From positions 8,571,501 to 8,635,500 of the forward strand of contig NC_044590.1 of the NCBI RefSeq assembly GCF_901933205.1: DNA of 64,000 bases, in the 5' to 3' direction. Shown piece by piece: positions 47,819 through 61,000 of this stretch. A model generated the notes under the pieces. The model searched no databases, was not told where the DNA came from, and saw only the letters and a program-made list of their open reading frames with translations. The DNA comes from Camarhynchus parvulus (lineage: Eukaryota; Chordata; Aves; Passeriformes; Thraupidae). The translations under genes were made by a program, and so were the position numbers. The stretch's first letter is position 1. Each line of letters starts with the position of its first letter.

Positions 47819-48638
47819 GAGCAAAAAGGGTGTGGGATGGGCAGGAGGAGGGCCTTGCTGTGAACATTAAACAAGAATTTGCTGAATCTGTGGACAAAAA
47901 CCAACCTGGAACAGCAAGTTGTCTGTCAAATGCCTCTGCTGGAACCGTGCTTGTGTAGAGAGACACAAGACACTTGCAAGGACTGGCACCTCCAAAAGAC
48001 TTCTGCCCCCATCCCTGATGGTTTAGAGCAACACTGCCATGGTTGTAGTGATATGAGCCATTCTCAAGATGCCTTAGCTGCAATTTTCTCTTAGGGGAAA
48101 AACAGTTTCAGTAATAATAGACACACCCGATTTTCCTGTCCAAGGTACCTTTCTCCTTTGCAGATTTAGACTATTATTTATTCTGTTTCCATAGGTTAGA
48201 AATTTAGATTATTGGTTTTTCTAAGCCTCACCCTCATCTGCATCTTAGACCTGGCCTCTGGATTGTCCACATGGCCCCTCATCAGGGTGGGCAGTGGGGA
48301 AAGGACCCAGCCTGTCCTGCTGCCCTCATGGCAACACCACTCACCTGTGCTGCTGCTGCTTAGCATCAGGAAAGGACCAAAGCACAGCTCTGTGGGGTTC
48401 AGCCCCACCTGGAGACCCAGCAGCACCAGCCACAGGCATCTTCTTCTTCAGGTTTGAACACTTCAAGATGTTATTAAGGGGAGGGGAGAAACATTTTGCT
48501 GGTTTGACTGTTGAAATTCAGGCTTAACTTTGCAAGCTGTTAGCTGAGATGATCTCTGGTAGGATCTCACACCCTTCTGTCTTTAAGGAGACATGTTTTG
48601 TGTTGAAGATGGTTTGATAAAACTACATAAGCTGTTGG

Positions 48639-48644
48639 AATAAA
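48639..48644 (+). terminator. PKIG: Probable PKIG polyadenylation signal
   Basis: AATAAA is followed 25 bases later by gtgttttttttctg, a textbook GU/U-rich downstream element, giving a 3' UTR of about 0.85 kb. A weaker ATTAAA lies at 47866-47871. Confidence 0.6.
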
Positions 48645-48823
48645 TGACACAGCCTTCAAGTACTGAAGGTGTTTTTTTTCTGCCTGGATGTTTCTTCTTC
48701 CTTTGTTTTACCTTCAGCTGTGGGGTGGTTTCACAGGGAGACAGAGCTGTGCAAGAAGAATCCCATGGATTTGGATCTGTGAAACCCCATGGGTTTGCAG
48801 CACAGAGATGGAGGCAGATGTAG

Positions 48824-48900
48824 CTGGGCACAGATTATAAAATTGTGCCCCCACTTTCCCAGGTTTACTGCCCAGGAGCCAGCAGGTTTGGTGCCAGTGG
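48824..48900 (+). repeat. Unclassified 77-bp interspersed repeat, copy 2
   Basis: This is the partner of 41106-41182, about 91% identical over 77 bases without gaps. It lies just past the predicted PKIG 3' end. Confidence 0.85.
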
Positions 48901-50265
48901 GAAGAGGTGTTTTCCCTCTGCAGCACAGAGCTACAGGAGCATTGCTGGTGTTTCACTGATCCCAGTGGAGCAGCCTGGCTGGGACTGACCACCAGCACAG
49001 GGACAGGGCACAGCTGACCTGGGAAGCTCCACTGGTGACAAATCATCTCCCTGACAGCCTGGAGAAGAACTGAGTGTTACAAGTCTGAGATTTATCAGCC
49101 TAAACAAGGCCATAAATCAGCAGAGAAGTGGCTGCCAGGCAGAGGGAGAATTGTCTGTGAGAAGTGATGGCCATGGGGCGAGCACAGAGGGCTCCACAGC
49201 TCCAGCCCCCACAGGAAATGAGGATTTGGCAGCCAGGCAGGGGCCCTGGCTGCTGCTTTGGCAAAGGGCTCCTGGGCTGGCTGGTGTCACTGCAGAGCCA
49301 TGGATGGTAGCCAAGAGCCTGCTCCCACTTCCCATGCCCAGGGGCGAACTAGCAGGGAGCTCCTGGACCTGGCTGACTGCACAGCTGTGGCTTTAAGCCC
49401 CATTTCCAGCTCTCCTTACCACAGAACAGTAATTTTGGCTCATGCTGACACACACACACAGAGCTGAAAGGCAGTGCAGAAGGACTGAGCACCACACAGA
49501 CCTCCAACAGTCAAATGTGGGCTAATCTTAGCTCTCCCTGGTCAGAAAATATCTGTTTCAGAATTATATTTAGGCAGAGGAGTAGGGAGTTGTTGGCCAG
49601 CTTCTCTCAGGGGATGGGTGAGAGGCATCAGGTTCCCCCTGCAAGTGACAGCCAGCTCAGCCACTGTCACTGCCTGTGCTGAAACAGCAAGGGCACTGCC
49701 TTAATCCAGCCACATCCTCATCTGCAGAGCTGCTGAGCACAGGGATGCTCCCAGCCCTTCTTTCCAGCTGAACACGGGTGTGCCAGACCTGTCAAAGCCT
49801 AACCACAAGCACTAAATAACCCAAAAACCTTTGGGCAAACACTGCCCTGCCCACGCTGATGGTGAGGCCCAGCAGCCCAGACTGCCCCTCTTTGGCTCTG
49901 AGCATCAACCAGCTGTGAAAACCCAGGAAACAGGAAAAAAAAAGTGGCTACTTTTGATAAACACCTGGAAAGGTGAGATGTGATGGCATTGCTGCTCCAG
50001 CAGTGGTACACACCCCTTGTGTTACTGAAGGGAAAAGGACAGGGGAGATTGGAACAACCTGGAGCCACAAATCCAACTGGGCTGCTTGGCAAGGGAGAGG
50101 CTTCCCTCTGGCTTCCCTTCCAACCTGGCAAGGCAAGGTACCAAAGCCCCCATCACACCTATCAATGAACCCCCAGCAGGGATTGGACACCACAGGCCAC
50201 AGCTCCTAACAGTCACCCTTGAACAGAAAGGCACAAGGATTTCTCTTTTAATATAAATTTGTTAT
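48901..50265. other. Intergenic space between PKIG and ADA 3' ends
   Basis: No coding exon or recognised mobile element was seen. A short CA run lies at about 49449 and an A-run near 49935. Confidence 0.6.
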
Positions 50266-50271
50266 TTTATT
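50266..50271 (-). terminator. ADA: Candidate ADA polyadenylation signal
   Basis: TTTATT on the plus strand gives AATAAA on the minus strand, about 1.6 kb past the ADA stop. It is the first canonical signal I find in that direction and is followed by a TTGTGCCTTTCTGTTC stretch. Mammalian ADA has a much shorter 3' UTR, so an earlier non-canonical signal is possible. Confidence 0.35.
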
Positions 50272-51903
50272 AAACAGGATTAACAATCAACTGTCCAGAA
50301 TCCAAACAAGCAACTCTTCTTCATGAAACAATTGTTGGGAGAAAAATGACCCAAAACCTCTTTCTTACCACAATCATGTCCTTAAAAGTGATACTTTATC
50401 TTTTGCTTTATAAAAGTAAGAAAATCACTCTCTCATCTTCATTTATCTATCTATGTGTATATATGCACCACGTACTTCAGAGATGAGTATTTTACTCTGA
50501 AGACCAGTATGGAAGCCCAGAAAGAATGGAAATGCTCCCAGCACTCCATCACTGCTGGCAGGGGCTGGGCCAGTCCATGGTCTGTCCGTGGCAATGCTGA
50601 CCATGGCCCCTTTTCAAAGGCAACTTTTTGGTACAGTATCTTTGGAGTGAGCATCTTGGCAGAGCCCTGGGATGCTAAAGCACACCACACACTCAGGTAA
50701 GAAAACAATGGTCTCTTCTCTGGCTGCACAGCTCTATTGCTTATTGAGTAAAAACACTATAATGCCATAAAATCACTAAGGAAACTTTGGTGAGTTTCTC
50801 TGTATAAATTCTACACCAAACTGAAGATCTGATTTCTAGCCAGTGTCATAATTGAGTGAGAGAAGCAATCAGATGGGACCTGAGTCAATGTGTGACATTG
50901 GGTCCAAGTTAATTTACTTATTCAGCCTTAAGAGTGCCTAATGATTGAGTCAAATCAGAAAGAGGGCAGAACTGTTAAACCAGGCAATCAATCATGTTTT
51001 TTCCAAGTCCTAAACAAAGGTAAGAGGAAGATCAAACTGCAGTTCACAGGAGTTCTCCAAGATTAAAAAAGTGGGAAAAATCCCAGAAGGCAGATTTTGG
51101 CCTGAAGTGGTAAAATTATGTTCCAGCTTCCTCTGCCTGTGCAAGCATGGTCCTGGCCAGCTGTGAGCACAGCTGGGGCCTGAGCCCAAGGTGTGCACTT
51201 CTGCAGCAGTGACATTGGCAGGCCTGATACATGGGAGTTCCTCTGCGAGAAAGGATGCCAAAAAAAAATGTATTTTGTTTTAAATGCCCTTCGGACTTGT
51301 GCACGGGCAGGGGCACCAGCTTGCAGCTGGTTCTTGTTCCAGTCTTGTTAGTACAAGACTAACCCTGGGTAAATATAGCTGTGACCAGGCCCTCCCACCC
51401 ACAGGGACAAGAATAAAGGCTCTGTGTCTGAAAGGGCTGCCAGCACTAGCACACCTCTCCCCTGGAAAGGTGAATTAACCCAGGCCACAGCCAGAGCTGA
51501 AAGTGGATATTTCAGCACTGCAGGCAAGGGCCAGGCAGGTCAGCGGGACAGGACAGGTAAAACAGGGAAAGAGGGGAGGAAAAAACCCATAAGGGAGGTT
51601 GTTCTGTTTGCATTTGCAGCACAGAAAGCCCAGCAGATGGAGAAGGGAGTCAGGCCAGCAGGCAGACCCAGTCTGCTTGCACAGCAGCAGGACAGGAAGC
51701 TGGAGATCCACTCAGGAGAGACACTGTGGGCTACAGGTAGGTGTGTGTGATAGTCTGATTCTGATGAGCACTGTGAGGGTCAACACAGGGCTGCCAGGGA
51801 CAGAGGCTGGCTCTGGGCACCTCCTGCCAGTGCTCCCACTGGCACAGAGGACAGCCAGGCTCTTGTTAGAGGGGCCCTACTCCAGGCTGGCTCCAGGGAC
51901 AGG

Positions 51904-52005
51904 TCAGGATGCATTGGGGACCATCCCATAGGCTTCATACAGCTTGTTGAGCAGCTCCTGCTTTTCCTTCTCGGGTAAGAAGCTGGACTGGGCTGCACTG
52001 ATGTT
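51904..52005 (-). CDS. ADA: ADA exon 11 (terminal)
   Basis: The exon encodes [20 protein letters not shown] then [13 protein letters not shown] and TGA (51906-51904). In human the corresponding exon splices to a twelfth exon coding a few more residues; here the stop comes first. Confidence 0.95.
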   Translation of the reverse strand, partial: NISAAQSSFLPEKEKQELLNKLYEAYGMVPNAS

Positions 52006-55000
52006 CTGAGGAGGCAGAGGGGGAACACAGGGACATTAGGACACATCAGACATGAACACACAGCTGTGCACATCCCAGCACCTGGCTCTGAGCAGCAACA
52101 GGTGAGGGAGAGTGTACAGTTTCCACTCTCAGATTCATTTCCATGGCCTTATTTTATGCCAACTGCTCTGGCCCATCACTAGCAGCAGTCCCAGGAGAAA
52201 TGAGACCAGCACAAAGCAAAGGTCTTTAAATACTCAGGAATTTTTGGGATGTGTACTTTGAGCCTGGTCCTACTTTCCTGCTTACAAGACCAGAGCGGAA
52301 TTTTCTGCTTTCCATTAAAAACTCTTCATCTTATAAAGAAAAACCAGCAGGTTGTTCTGGGCTGCACTGAGACACCAGCAGAGCACCCAGCCTGGGCTGA
52401 CTTACAACTCTCTTGAACTCCTCTTCAGTGAATCCCATGTGTTCCTTCACAATGCCATAGTCCTTGTCAATGGTGGAGTTGAAGATGAGGGGGTCATCTG
52501 TGTTTAGAGAATAGTTGGCACGATCCTTCTTAAACCTGCAAGGAAATTAGGTTGAACTGGTGGGCAGAGCACTGGCTGTGACACTGTGCAGTTCTCAGGG
52601 TGAAATGCAGCAAAAGCAAAGACTTTGGGACTGCTGGAGAAAAGCACAAGGCTCAGCTTGTCCCCCCATGGCTCTGCACTGACCTGCCAGGAGTGGCTGG
52701 GCTGTGGCTTCTCGTGCCCCATAGCTCAGAGCAGGTCAGGAGGGACAGGAGAGCCTCCCCAAGGGACCCCCACACTCCTCCAGCTGCACTAGGCTCTCTC
52801 ACCATGTGCCAAGGTACATGGATGTGCCACATAATCAGAGGTGCCTTAGCTTTGTAAAGCAATAAAACAGCTGTAATCAACCCAAATCCTGGTTATTTGA
52901 GATGTCACATAATTGAGAAGTCTTACTGTATTACAGGGTGTTTGGTGAAGTCCGGAGAACATGCTCCAGTGAGATAACTGGACCAAGGGCAGACCTGTTT
53001 GGGGGAGTTGAGCAGGAAAACCAGAATCAACCACATGGATCTGAATCCCAGCTGTGGACACAGATAGCTCAGCACTGGTAAAACCAGATTAGAGCTCTGT
53101 TCACAGCTGCCCCTCAGCACTACTCTGACAGACCACTGTGTGTCCCAGGATAGGGATGCAAGGAGCCCACAGGACTGTGACAGGGCTGTGGGATGTTCCC
53201 CATGGCCAGTCAGTCACCAGCCCAGTCAGTCACCAGCCAATCACAGTTACAAAACCACCTGCATTAAGTACATATTCCCTCTGTTAGTGGATATATCCAT
53301 TCTGGGGAAAAGCAAAAGAAATCTTTACATGCACTGTAACTCCCAGGCATTCCCACCCTCTAAGCAGACTTGCTCTGGTACAGCAGCCTGATTTGTTTAT
53401 AAATCAGTGAATAAGCCCTCCAGAATTTATCCTTGGCTGCACAAGGATCCATTCTCTCTGCTACATCCTTCCCACAAGCTGCTGTGCACACCAGTGCTCC
53501 CAGCAGACGCATAGATTTGTCCCCAACATTTTTCCTGTGCAGCTTTGGGCATAAACACAACATCACTGTACATGTGGTCAGCATCTGGGTGTCATGTCCT
53601 GTCCCTGGCTGTAGCACAGCCTGAGTCAGGACTTGTTTTCCACTCAGCACCTACCTGGCTGTCACAGCCCCCTCACACATCCTTACCTCAAAATGCATCT
53701 TTGTTTTCAGCAGCTGCTTGTAGAGCTCAGGGTCCTCCAGGACGTGGTACCCATGGCCAATACGCTCAGTCTTCAGGACATAAACTGCCTAGAGAGTACA
53801 GGAAAAGCACTCAGAGCCTCAGGCACAGCTCAGCCCTGCCTGCCCAGAGCCCCCATCCCACTGTAGGTACAGCCACACCACCAAGCTGGCTCCTGGGATG
53901 TCCCTTTCCAGCCATCAGATCTGTGCCCATGTCCCCAGGGTTCACTTTGCTGTGGATTTGGGAACAACATGGATGCCTCTGTGCCCTGAGCAGGGCACAT
54001 CACAGCCTGTCCCTCTGTGCCCTGAGGCAGGAGCTCTCATACCTCCTTGACCATGGCAGCCGGGCCGGCCTCCCCAGCATGGACGGTGCGATGGATCCCA
54101 CACCTCTCAGCTTCCTGCAAAACAGGGCAGAACATCCTCCTGTGCCATCACCTGCAGCAAGGACAGCCAGCTCTGGGCTGGCACTGCTCTCACAGCAAGG
54201 CTCCTGTGCCAAGAGCCCACAGATCACGAGCCTTGCACTCCAAGGGCTGCAAGAGCTCGGTAATGTCACATACAGAGACACTTAAAAATCCTGGTTATCT
54301 TCCACTGGAGCCCAGCCAGGCTCTTCACGGGCTTTTAACCCTGGCTGAGTTCACCACTGCCTCCTCTCCAGACAGCAGCAAGCTCTGAGCTCCTCTTCCT
54401 CCACCCTCTTGCCTTTCTGCATGAAACTTGCAGCAGTTTCATGCTATGGAACTTCTACATTTTTGGCTAGCTGCAGCCACGTGTTAGGGTGTAGAAACAC
54501 CCCAGGGCAGAGACGAAGAAATGCTCTGACACTGTAAGGGGCTGGGGGTGGAGGCAGGCCCCCTAAGGGCCCTGTGAGTGCAGCTTTGGGTGCAGCTCCA
54601 TGATCACCCTGAAAATTTCTTTGCCAGGGTGTCACAGGTCACCTGGGCTTTGGGAAGCCATGGAGCCTGGAGGGAAGCCCGGTTCCTTCTTTGCTGGAGA
54701 AGGGCCACCCAGCTGGCAGCAGCAGACAGGCTGCAAGCCCCATCTTGCAGCAGACGTTGTTCACAGACATTCCTTCAGGGCTTTGCACTCAGGAGAGTTT
54801 TTCAGTTACTTAATATGGATGGGAGGGGGGGTTGCTTCAGCATCTCAGAGCCTGAGTGAGCCCCTGGCACAGAGACAAGATGCATCCTTCAGACAGAGGA
54901 GGCTGGACCTGGTACTGCTGGCCCACCAGGGCAGGATGAGGCTGCCTTCCATCAGTTAATGAAGCCCTGTTCCCATGTCATTGTCTATGATCACCCAGCA

Positions 55001-58000
55001 CAGCAGGGCAGGCCAGCCTTGTATCAGCTCCCACTGACAGGGTGAAGACCCCAAGGAAGCCCCCAAGTCCTTTCAGACCTGAGCACTGCTTGCAAACCAC
55101 CACCCTGTCTGTCAGTGATGGTGCACAACCTCCTCCCCACGGATGGTGGGGACTGACAACCCCAAATTCCACCAGCAAAGAGCAGTGAGGCTTTCCCTTC
55201 CCTTGGAGCCACTGCAAAGGCTGAAGTTTGGGGAGAGCCTGGGATCAGGCTCCTGAAGCCATTCCAGTGTTTGCATTTGAGATGATCAGATAAAAGCCCT
55301 GCAAATGTGCAGTTTCTGCTCTGCTCCTCAGTGACTTCTGCCAGACTGGAAAGGCCACTCTCCTCCACCCTTGGCTGTGGTTTCACCAGGCCCCAGGAGC
55401 CAACAGCAGAGGGGTGGGGGTTGATTTGGGCTCCGTGGAACTCATGTCACCCTCACAGTGTGCCAAGCCCCAGCTCTAAGGCCATGTTTTAGCAATGATG
55501 CCTGCCATTAATCATTTAGGAAATATAAACAAATGCTTTTTCTATTTAACAGAATGTTTTTAATAGCTGAAATGAATTTTTAAGCTGTCCCAGCTGTTTT
55601 GCAGTTTGAAAAGCATCCCTTCACACACGTCCCCTCAATATATATTCTTCTTGTAATTTCTTTTTAAAAACTTATTCCACAAACCTCATAAGCCTTCTTA
55701 TGCTCAGAGTAATCCTCCACCTTCAGGGTCTCATCTCCAGCCAGGTCAACAGCCACCACAGAGTCATTCTGATACTTCTTGCAGAGCTGCACCACCTCTG
55801 GAGACCAGCCTGGGAGAGGCAGCACCAGCATTCAGGAGGAAGCATTCATAAGGGTCACACCTCCAGCATTTTTCTGAACAAATCCTGGTCCTATAACTGG
55901 AAGGCTAGAGCTATTTTCTTTAGTCTTTCCCAAAATTTGATGCTCAAAAAGAAAGCTAGCAAACTGCCAGAAAGGTCTGTCATCTCTGTGATCTTCAGGC
56001 AGATAAAAGCTGTCAAGTGATCAGTCTGTTGTCAGTAAAAGGGAAATAAAATGCATTCACCAGCTATAAAACTGCTCTCATCATGTTTTTCTGCTCACTT
56101 CAAGCAGGGGGAAAAATGAATTAAAAACCTTCCAAGCAGTGGTGACTGCAGCAGTTGCTGGAGGTAAGATGAACTGCACTGCCCTGGGGCTGTAACATGA
56201 TGTGTTGGAGAAATCCCTCAACTCGTGAGCTATCATCCCCTCCCTGGCTGGGCAAGGTGAGGGTAAAGGCAGGAACTGCCCCACCAGATGAGCTGTGTCA
56301 GGGAGGAGATTGGGCTGGGAGGGGTCTCTGGGGGGCCCTGTACTGCAGCCATCCCTGCCCTGTTGCATCCTTCATTCTCCCAAGGATTCTACTCCTGATA
56401 GGAAGGAGCTGAAGCTTTATCTACTTGCCAGCAGGGAAAAAGAGACTAACAAGTGGCCAACAACTGCTTGAGAGCTCTCTGTGATCAGGATAGATAACCT
56501 CTGAGAGAGAAACTGCATCTACCAGCTCACATAGCACTTAAACCCAGCAGAAAGGCCAAGAAACAGAGATAAACAGTTGTGTTAATAATTAACAGGCACC
56601 TGCTGTGTACAGAAAAGCCCCAATCGTATGAACACACCAGGATGATGTGTGCAACTTCAGCATCTATTTTTTTCCACCACTTTCCAATTTGCTGGGTTAG
56701 AGTCATTATTTTATTAACAAGTTTAATATGAGTCAGTTCTGGCTGGTATCTCTGCCTTTCTGTCAACAGTTCATTAATTACAGGATGGCTTCTCACTGTG
56801 CAGCACATCCTGAATGCACTGCTAAAGACTTTTATCAAGCATGCCATTGGTTTTGGGTATCAGCTGGTGCCCTGGGACACAGGTATGAGAATGCCACCTC
56901 TCCTGGTTGCAGCAGCAATCCCTCCTGCAGGGCAGTGCAGACTGCACACACCCTTGGTTGCTCCTGCCACCTCCTGCCTTTACCACTTGTGCACTGGCAG
57001 GGACTGTAACTGCAGATCACTGTGCCAGTGCCTGACAGCTCTACAGTTTCTACAAAGAAAAACATTTTTTTTTCCCTAGAAACCAGAAATATAAGGATCA
57101 AGTTTTCAAAGTACTGTTTGGTGTTGACTGTGCAAGCAGGAAAAAAAAAAAAAAAACCCCACTTTCAAATCTACCAAGATTCTACCAGCTTCCAAGAATA
57201 TAATTTTTGACATTTCTAGACACAAATGAATCATGTACTCACTAGGAAAAATCTTTCCACCATCTACCCTACTAAGCCTACATAAAACTGGTGTGAGATA
57301 TGAAGATACTAAGAATAAAACCTTCACATAAAATAGCTGCTGTCACACAGCCTCTCTCTGGCTGCATCCTTCCCTAGAAGAAGATGCTTGTGAAACTCAG
57401 CAGCCCATTGAAATGCTGGTAATTGGGTTTTCTTCCTATTCTGGGTCACAGCACCTATTACCAACAAAGCTTTTTGTCAGAACTGCGGATTTTTTAAAAA
57501 ACATTTTATATATGTGCGTTAAGTATATCTGACTTGTGTTTTCAGCTTTAGCCAGCAGAAACTGGCTGCTGCTAGTGGATTCTCTGGCTGCCCCATGACC
57601 TAGGCTAAGGAAGGAGCATCCTGCTGTAGCATCATGAGCAGGGAAGTGTGAGATGTGATGCCTGCTCCTCCTCCCACGACCATTTGCTCTCCAGCCACTC
57701 ATGGCAGATGCAAGTGCTCACTGTGCCAGTGGCTTTTACTGGCCCAAGGTGAGCTCTGGCCTTCGAGCAGAGAGCAGAGACCACAGCTCCCCCAGGGGAG
57801 CACAGAAAAGCCCCTTTTGTCCCTCTAGCAAGGCACAACCAGTTCAGATACTGGTTGTACCCAGAGACCCCCACTCCTGCATCCAGCAGAGCTTTGTCCT
57901 ACAGTGAAAGGAGCAGAGACCCCCAGAGACCCCCAGCACTGTCTGGTGCTGCACCAGCCCCACAGTCTGGGGCTCTCCCCAGGTCCTGCAGGGCCCCAGC

Positions 58001-61000
58001 CCCAGGGACATCCCCCACAACCCCTCAGGGAAGGGAGCAGAGCAGCAGGGCAGCTGCAATACATTACTTGGCATATGGCGCATGCAGCATAGAATAGACC
58101 TGGCTTTGATGTGGAAATCCCTCTCTCCATCCTTCAGTCCCTGATTTACGAGCTGAACCACTTCATCTGGAGTGAGGTCCCCCCTACAGGGAAGAAAAGC
58201 CATCAGCAAGAGGCCAGGGAGGCAGGGAAGAAAAGCCATCAGACACTTGCCAGAGAGGCAGGCAGGTCCAGCCCAGCAGCCCCTCATGAGGACAGGCTGC
58301 CCCAGGTCCCACTTGCCCAGTGAGACCACCCAGAGGCCTTTTTCAGCCCTGCCACAGCCACATTTACCTGGTACAGGTGTAACACCTGAACCACTGCAGC
58401 AGGCACAGATTACACGAAGATTTGGAAAGGCCTTGGGGAACTGGGTGCCCATCCTGCCTGAGCAGAGGAATCCCCTCTTTGCCAGAGCATCTCATTAGGG
58501 CACACAATTTCTGCAAGCCCAGGGCTCTGCACCCACCACAGCACACTCTGGAGGGGCCCCAGAGCCCAGCACTGATTTAATAAGAGGCACATGTCACAGA
58601 GGGGATGCCAAGAAAGGAAGAGATCAGAGCAGCAGCCCCCTCCAACACCACCCATCACTTCTGCCAGCTCAAACTCCCATTCTGTGGTCAGGCAGTCCAC
58701 ATGGGGACATTCTTTCCCTCTCACAGGAAAGGGCTTCAGCCAGAAGGTTGAGCACAGAACTCAGTGCCCAGAGCAAGGGACATTAAAAACTGCAGCACAC
58801 AGAGGTGTTCAAAATAAAAAACCCTATTGATGGAAGAGAGAGGTGGAAGCGTTCTGGCTCTCACTGCATGGGAGGAGAAGGGAAGTTTGTTACAGCAGCC
58901 TTTGAAGCCAAAGTGGCTGGGTGGTATGGGGATGCCTTCTCCATGCCCACCCAGCCACCCAGCAGCTCCCAGCACAGCAGGATCACTCACTCAGCTTGTC
59001 CCCAGGGGATGGGAGCCACACCAGAGTTGGCCAGGAGGTGAGGGCTGTACCGGACCTCCACGTAGGCGACTCCTTCCTTGGCTTTTGTCTCCACAAACTC
59101 GTAGGCAATTCTCTTCACTGCCTCACGGTCACCCCTGCAGGGATGGCAGTGGGACTGTCACCCTCAGGGCCCACGGGGGACCTCCGAGGCTGATCCTGAC
59201 AGGGGTTGAGGGGGAAAAAGCAAAAAGCAGGGTACTTACGCAATGGCAGGCATGTAGTAATTAAATTTCTCTAGAAACTGGGGAAGTGTCAGTGGTGTGT
59301 CATAGCTGACATACTTCAGGAGCTCCTCAACAGTGTTCCCAGGGAGAGGGATGCCTCTTTTGCTGGAAACAAAGCCACATGTTACTGACAGGGAAGGTTA
59401 TCACATTTTTAATCAGCCCATTTTATACACCAACTGTATCCAAAGCTGGCAGCATCAACCATCATTTCCTCACAGGAAAGATATAGCACACCCTGTCCTT
59501 CCAAAAGCTCCTCATGGATGGAGCCCTGAACCTCAGCAGAGAGGAAGGCAATCCAAAACACAGGCAAAGCACAAACAAACCCAAATACAAGCCCAGGCTG
59601 ACCCGGCAGGAACACAGCCAGGGCACATTTTAAGCTTAAGAAGGAGTTCATCTAAAGGGGCTCTGGATTATTTCTTGGCACCTCGCAGACCTAGCAGCAG
59701 AATCGCCAAAATTCTTCAGAAGAGTTAATTTCCACTTATGCAGGCTCAAAGGATTAAAAAATCAAGGAGAAGCACCAGGGCCTGGGATCACACAGGCAGA
59801 AGTGTTGTGGCTCATGGGTTTAGTGGCAGCAGCTCCTGAGAGGGAGCTGCTTCCTGAGCCCAGCATCCTGGTGGCATCTCCTGTGACAGGAACTCCTCCC
59901 ACACACAGGAACAAAAGGCAACAACTGCTCTCACTGAAGGGACAGACACACTAATCCCCACATAAATACTTCCAAGAGGGAAGAGCCATCTTTCCTAGGA
60001 GCAGCTGGAATTCCGAGTGGGTGAAGGTGTTCCTGGTGTGGGGACAGCTGAGATCCAGGGGGCTGCCTGCCAAGGGTGCTGCAGCTCTCTGGGCAAGCTT
60101 TGCCATCCCCCCACCCTCTAGTACCCTGCACAAGCCAAAACAAATTTGGAATAATAACCAGACATTTGTTTTTAATCCTCTTTCCTGCCACAATGAATTA
60201 CAGCTGATTGATGGGAGAACTCTGCTAATAGAGACAAAACACCACAGCCAGCTTCAGTGCTGCCCTGCCAGCAGCATCCCAATGAGCCATGCAGGGACAC
60301 AGTCCAAAGGACCCTGCTCCTGGCCCTGGTAAACATTGCTCCTTCCCCACTCAGCCAGCAAGGAAAGCAGCCCCATGCTCAGCCCTCACATGCAATCTGC
60401 ACAGATTAAGTTGCTGGCGCTCAGCAGGGAACACTCACGGCTGCCAAGGCATCGGTTTTCCTCCCTGCCTTGCCCTTTCCATGGCACTGACACCTCATTC
60501 TCTGCTCCAGGAACCAACCTGCACCTTCCTCCACCTGCCACAGGAAGGTTTCCTACAGCAAAGCTAAGTCCCTGACCTGCTCCATGTGCTTCCCAAGGCA
60601 ATGCCTTCCTGCAGGCATCAGTGGCAGTGCTTTGGGATGATCCACACTGGAACCATGCTTCTGGATGAGGAGATCTGGTGGATCGTGCCAGTGTGGCTTT
60701 TGGGGCTGCTGCTGCCCCATCCAACCCTCCTTGTAGGTGGGATTCTTCTTGCAGCAAAGTGGCCAGAGGGGAACATGTTTGTCCTCACTGCCACCTCGGT
60801 GTCCTGCCCAGAGCTCCCTCCAGCCACAGGCAGCACCATGCACACCATGCCACCACAGAAAGAGCACCTCTCCTGTGGACACCCAGTCTCCACGAGGGGT
60901 CTGTCACACCTCTGAGCCCTTTGGCTGGGCAGGAATGATGCAAAGACTGACCCAGACCTGACAGAATTGGAGACAAGGTTTCTAAAAACAGCTGAGTTCA

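Noticed and set aside
53545..54285. 246-codon open frame on the plus strand
   Set aside because: It runs antisense over ADA exons 7 and 8 and their intron; the conserved protein is on the minus strand.
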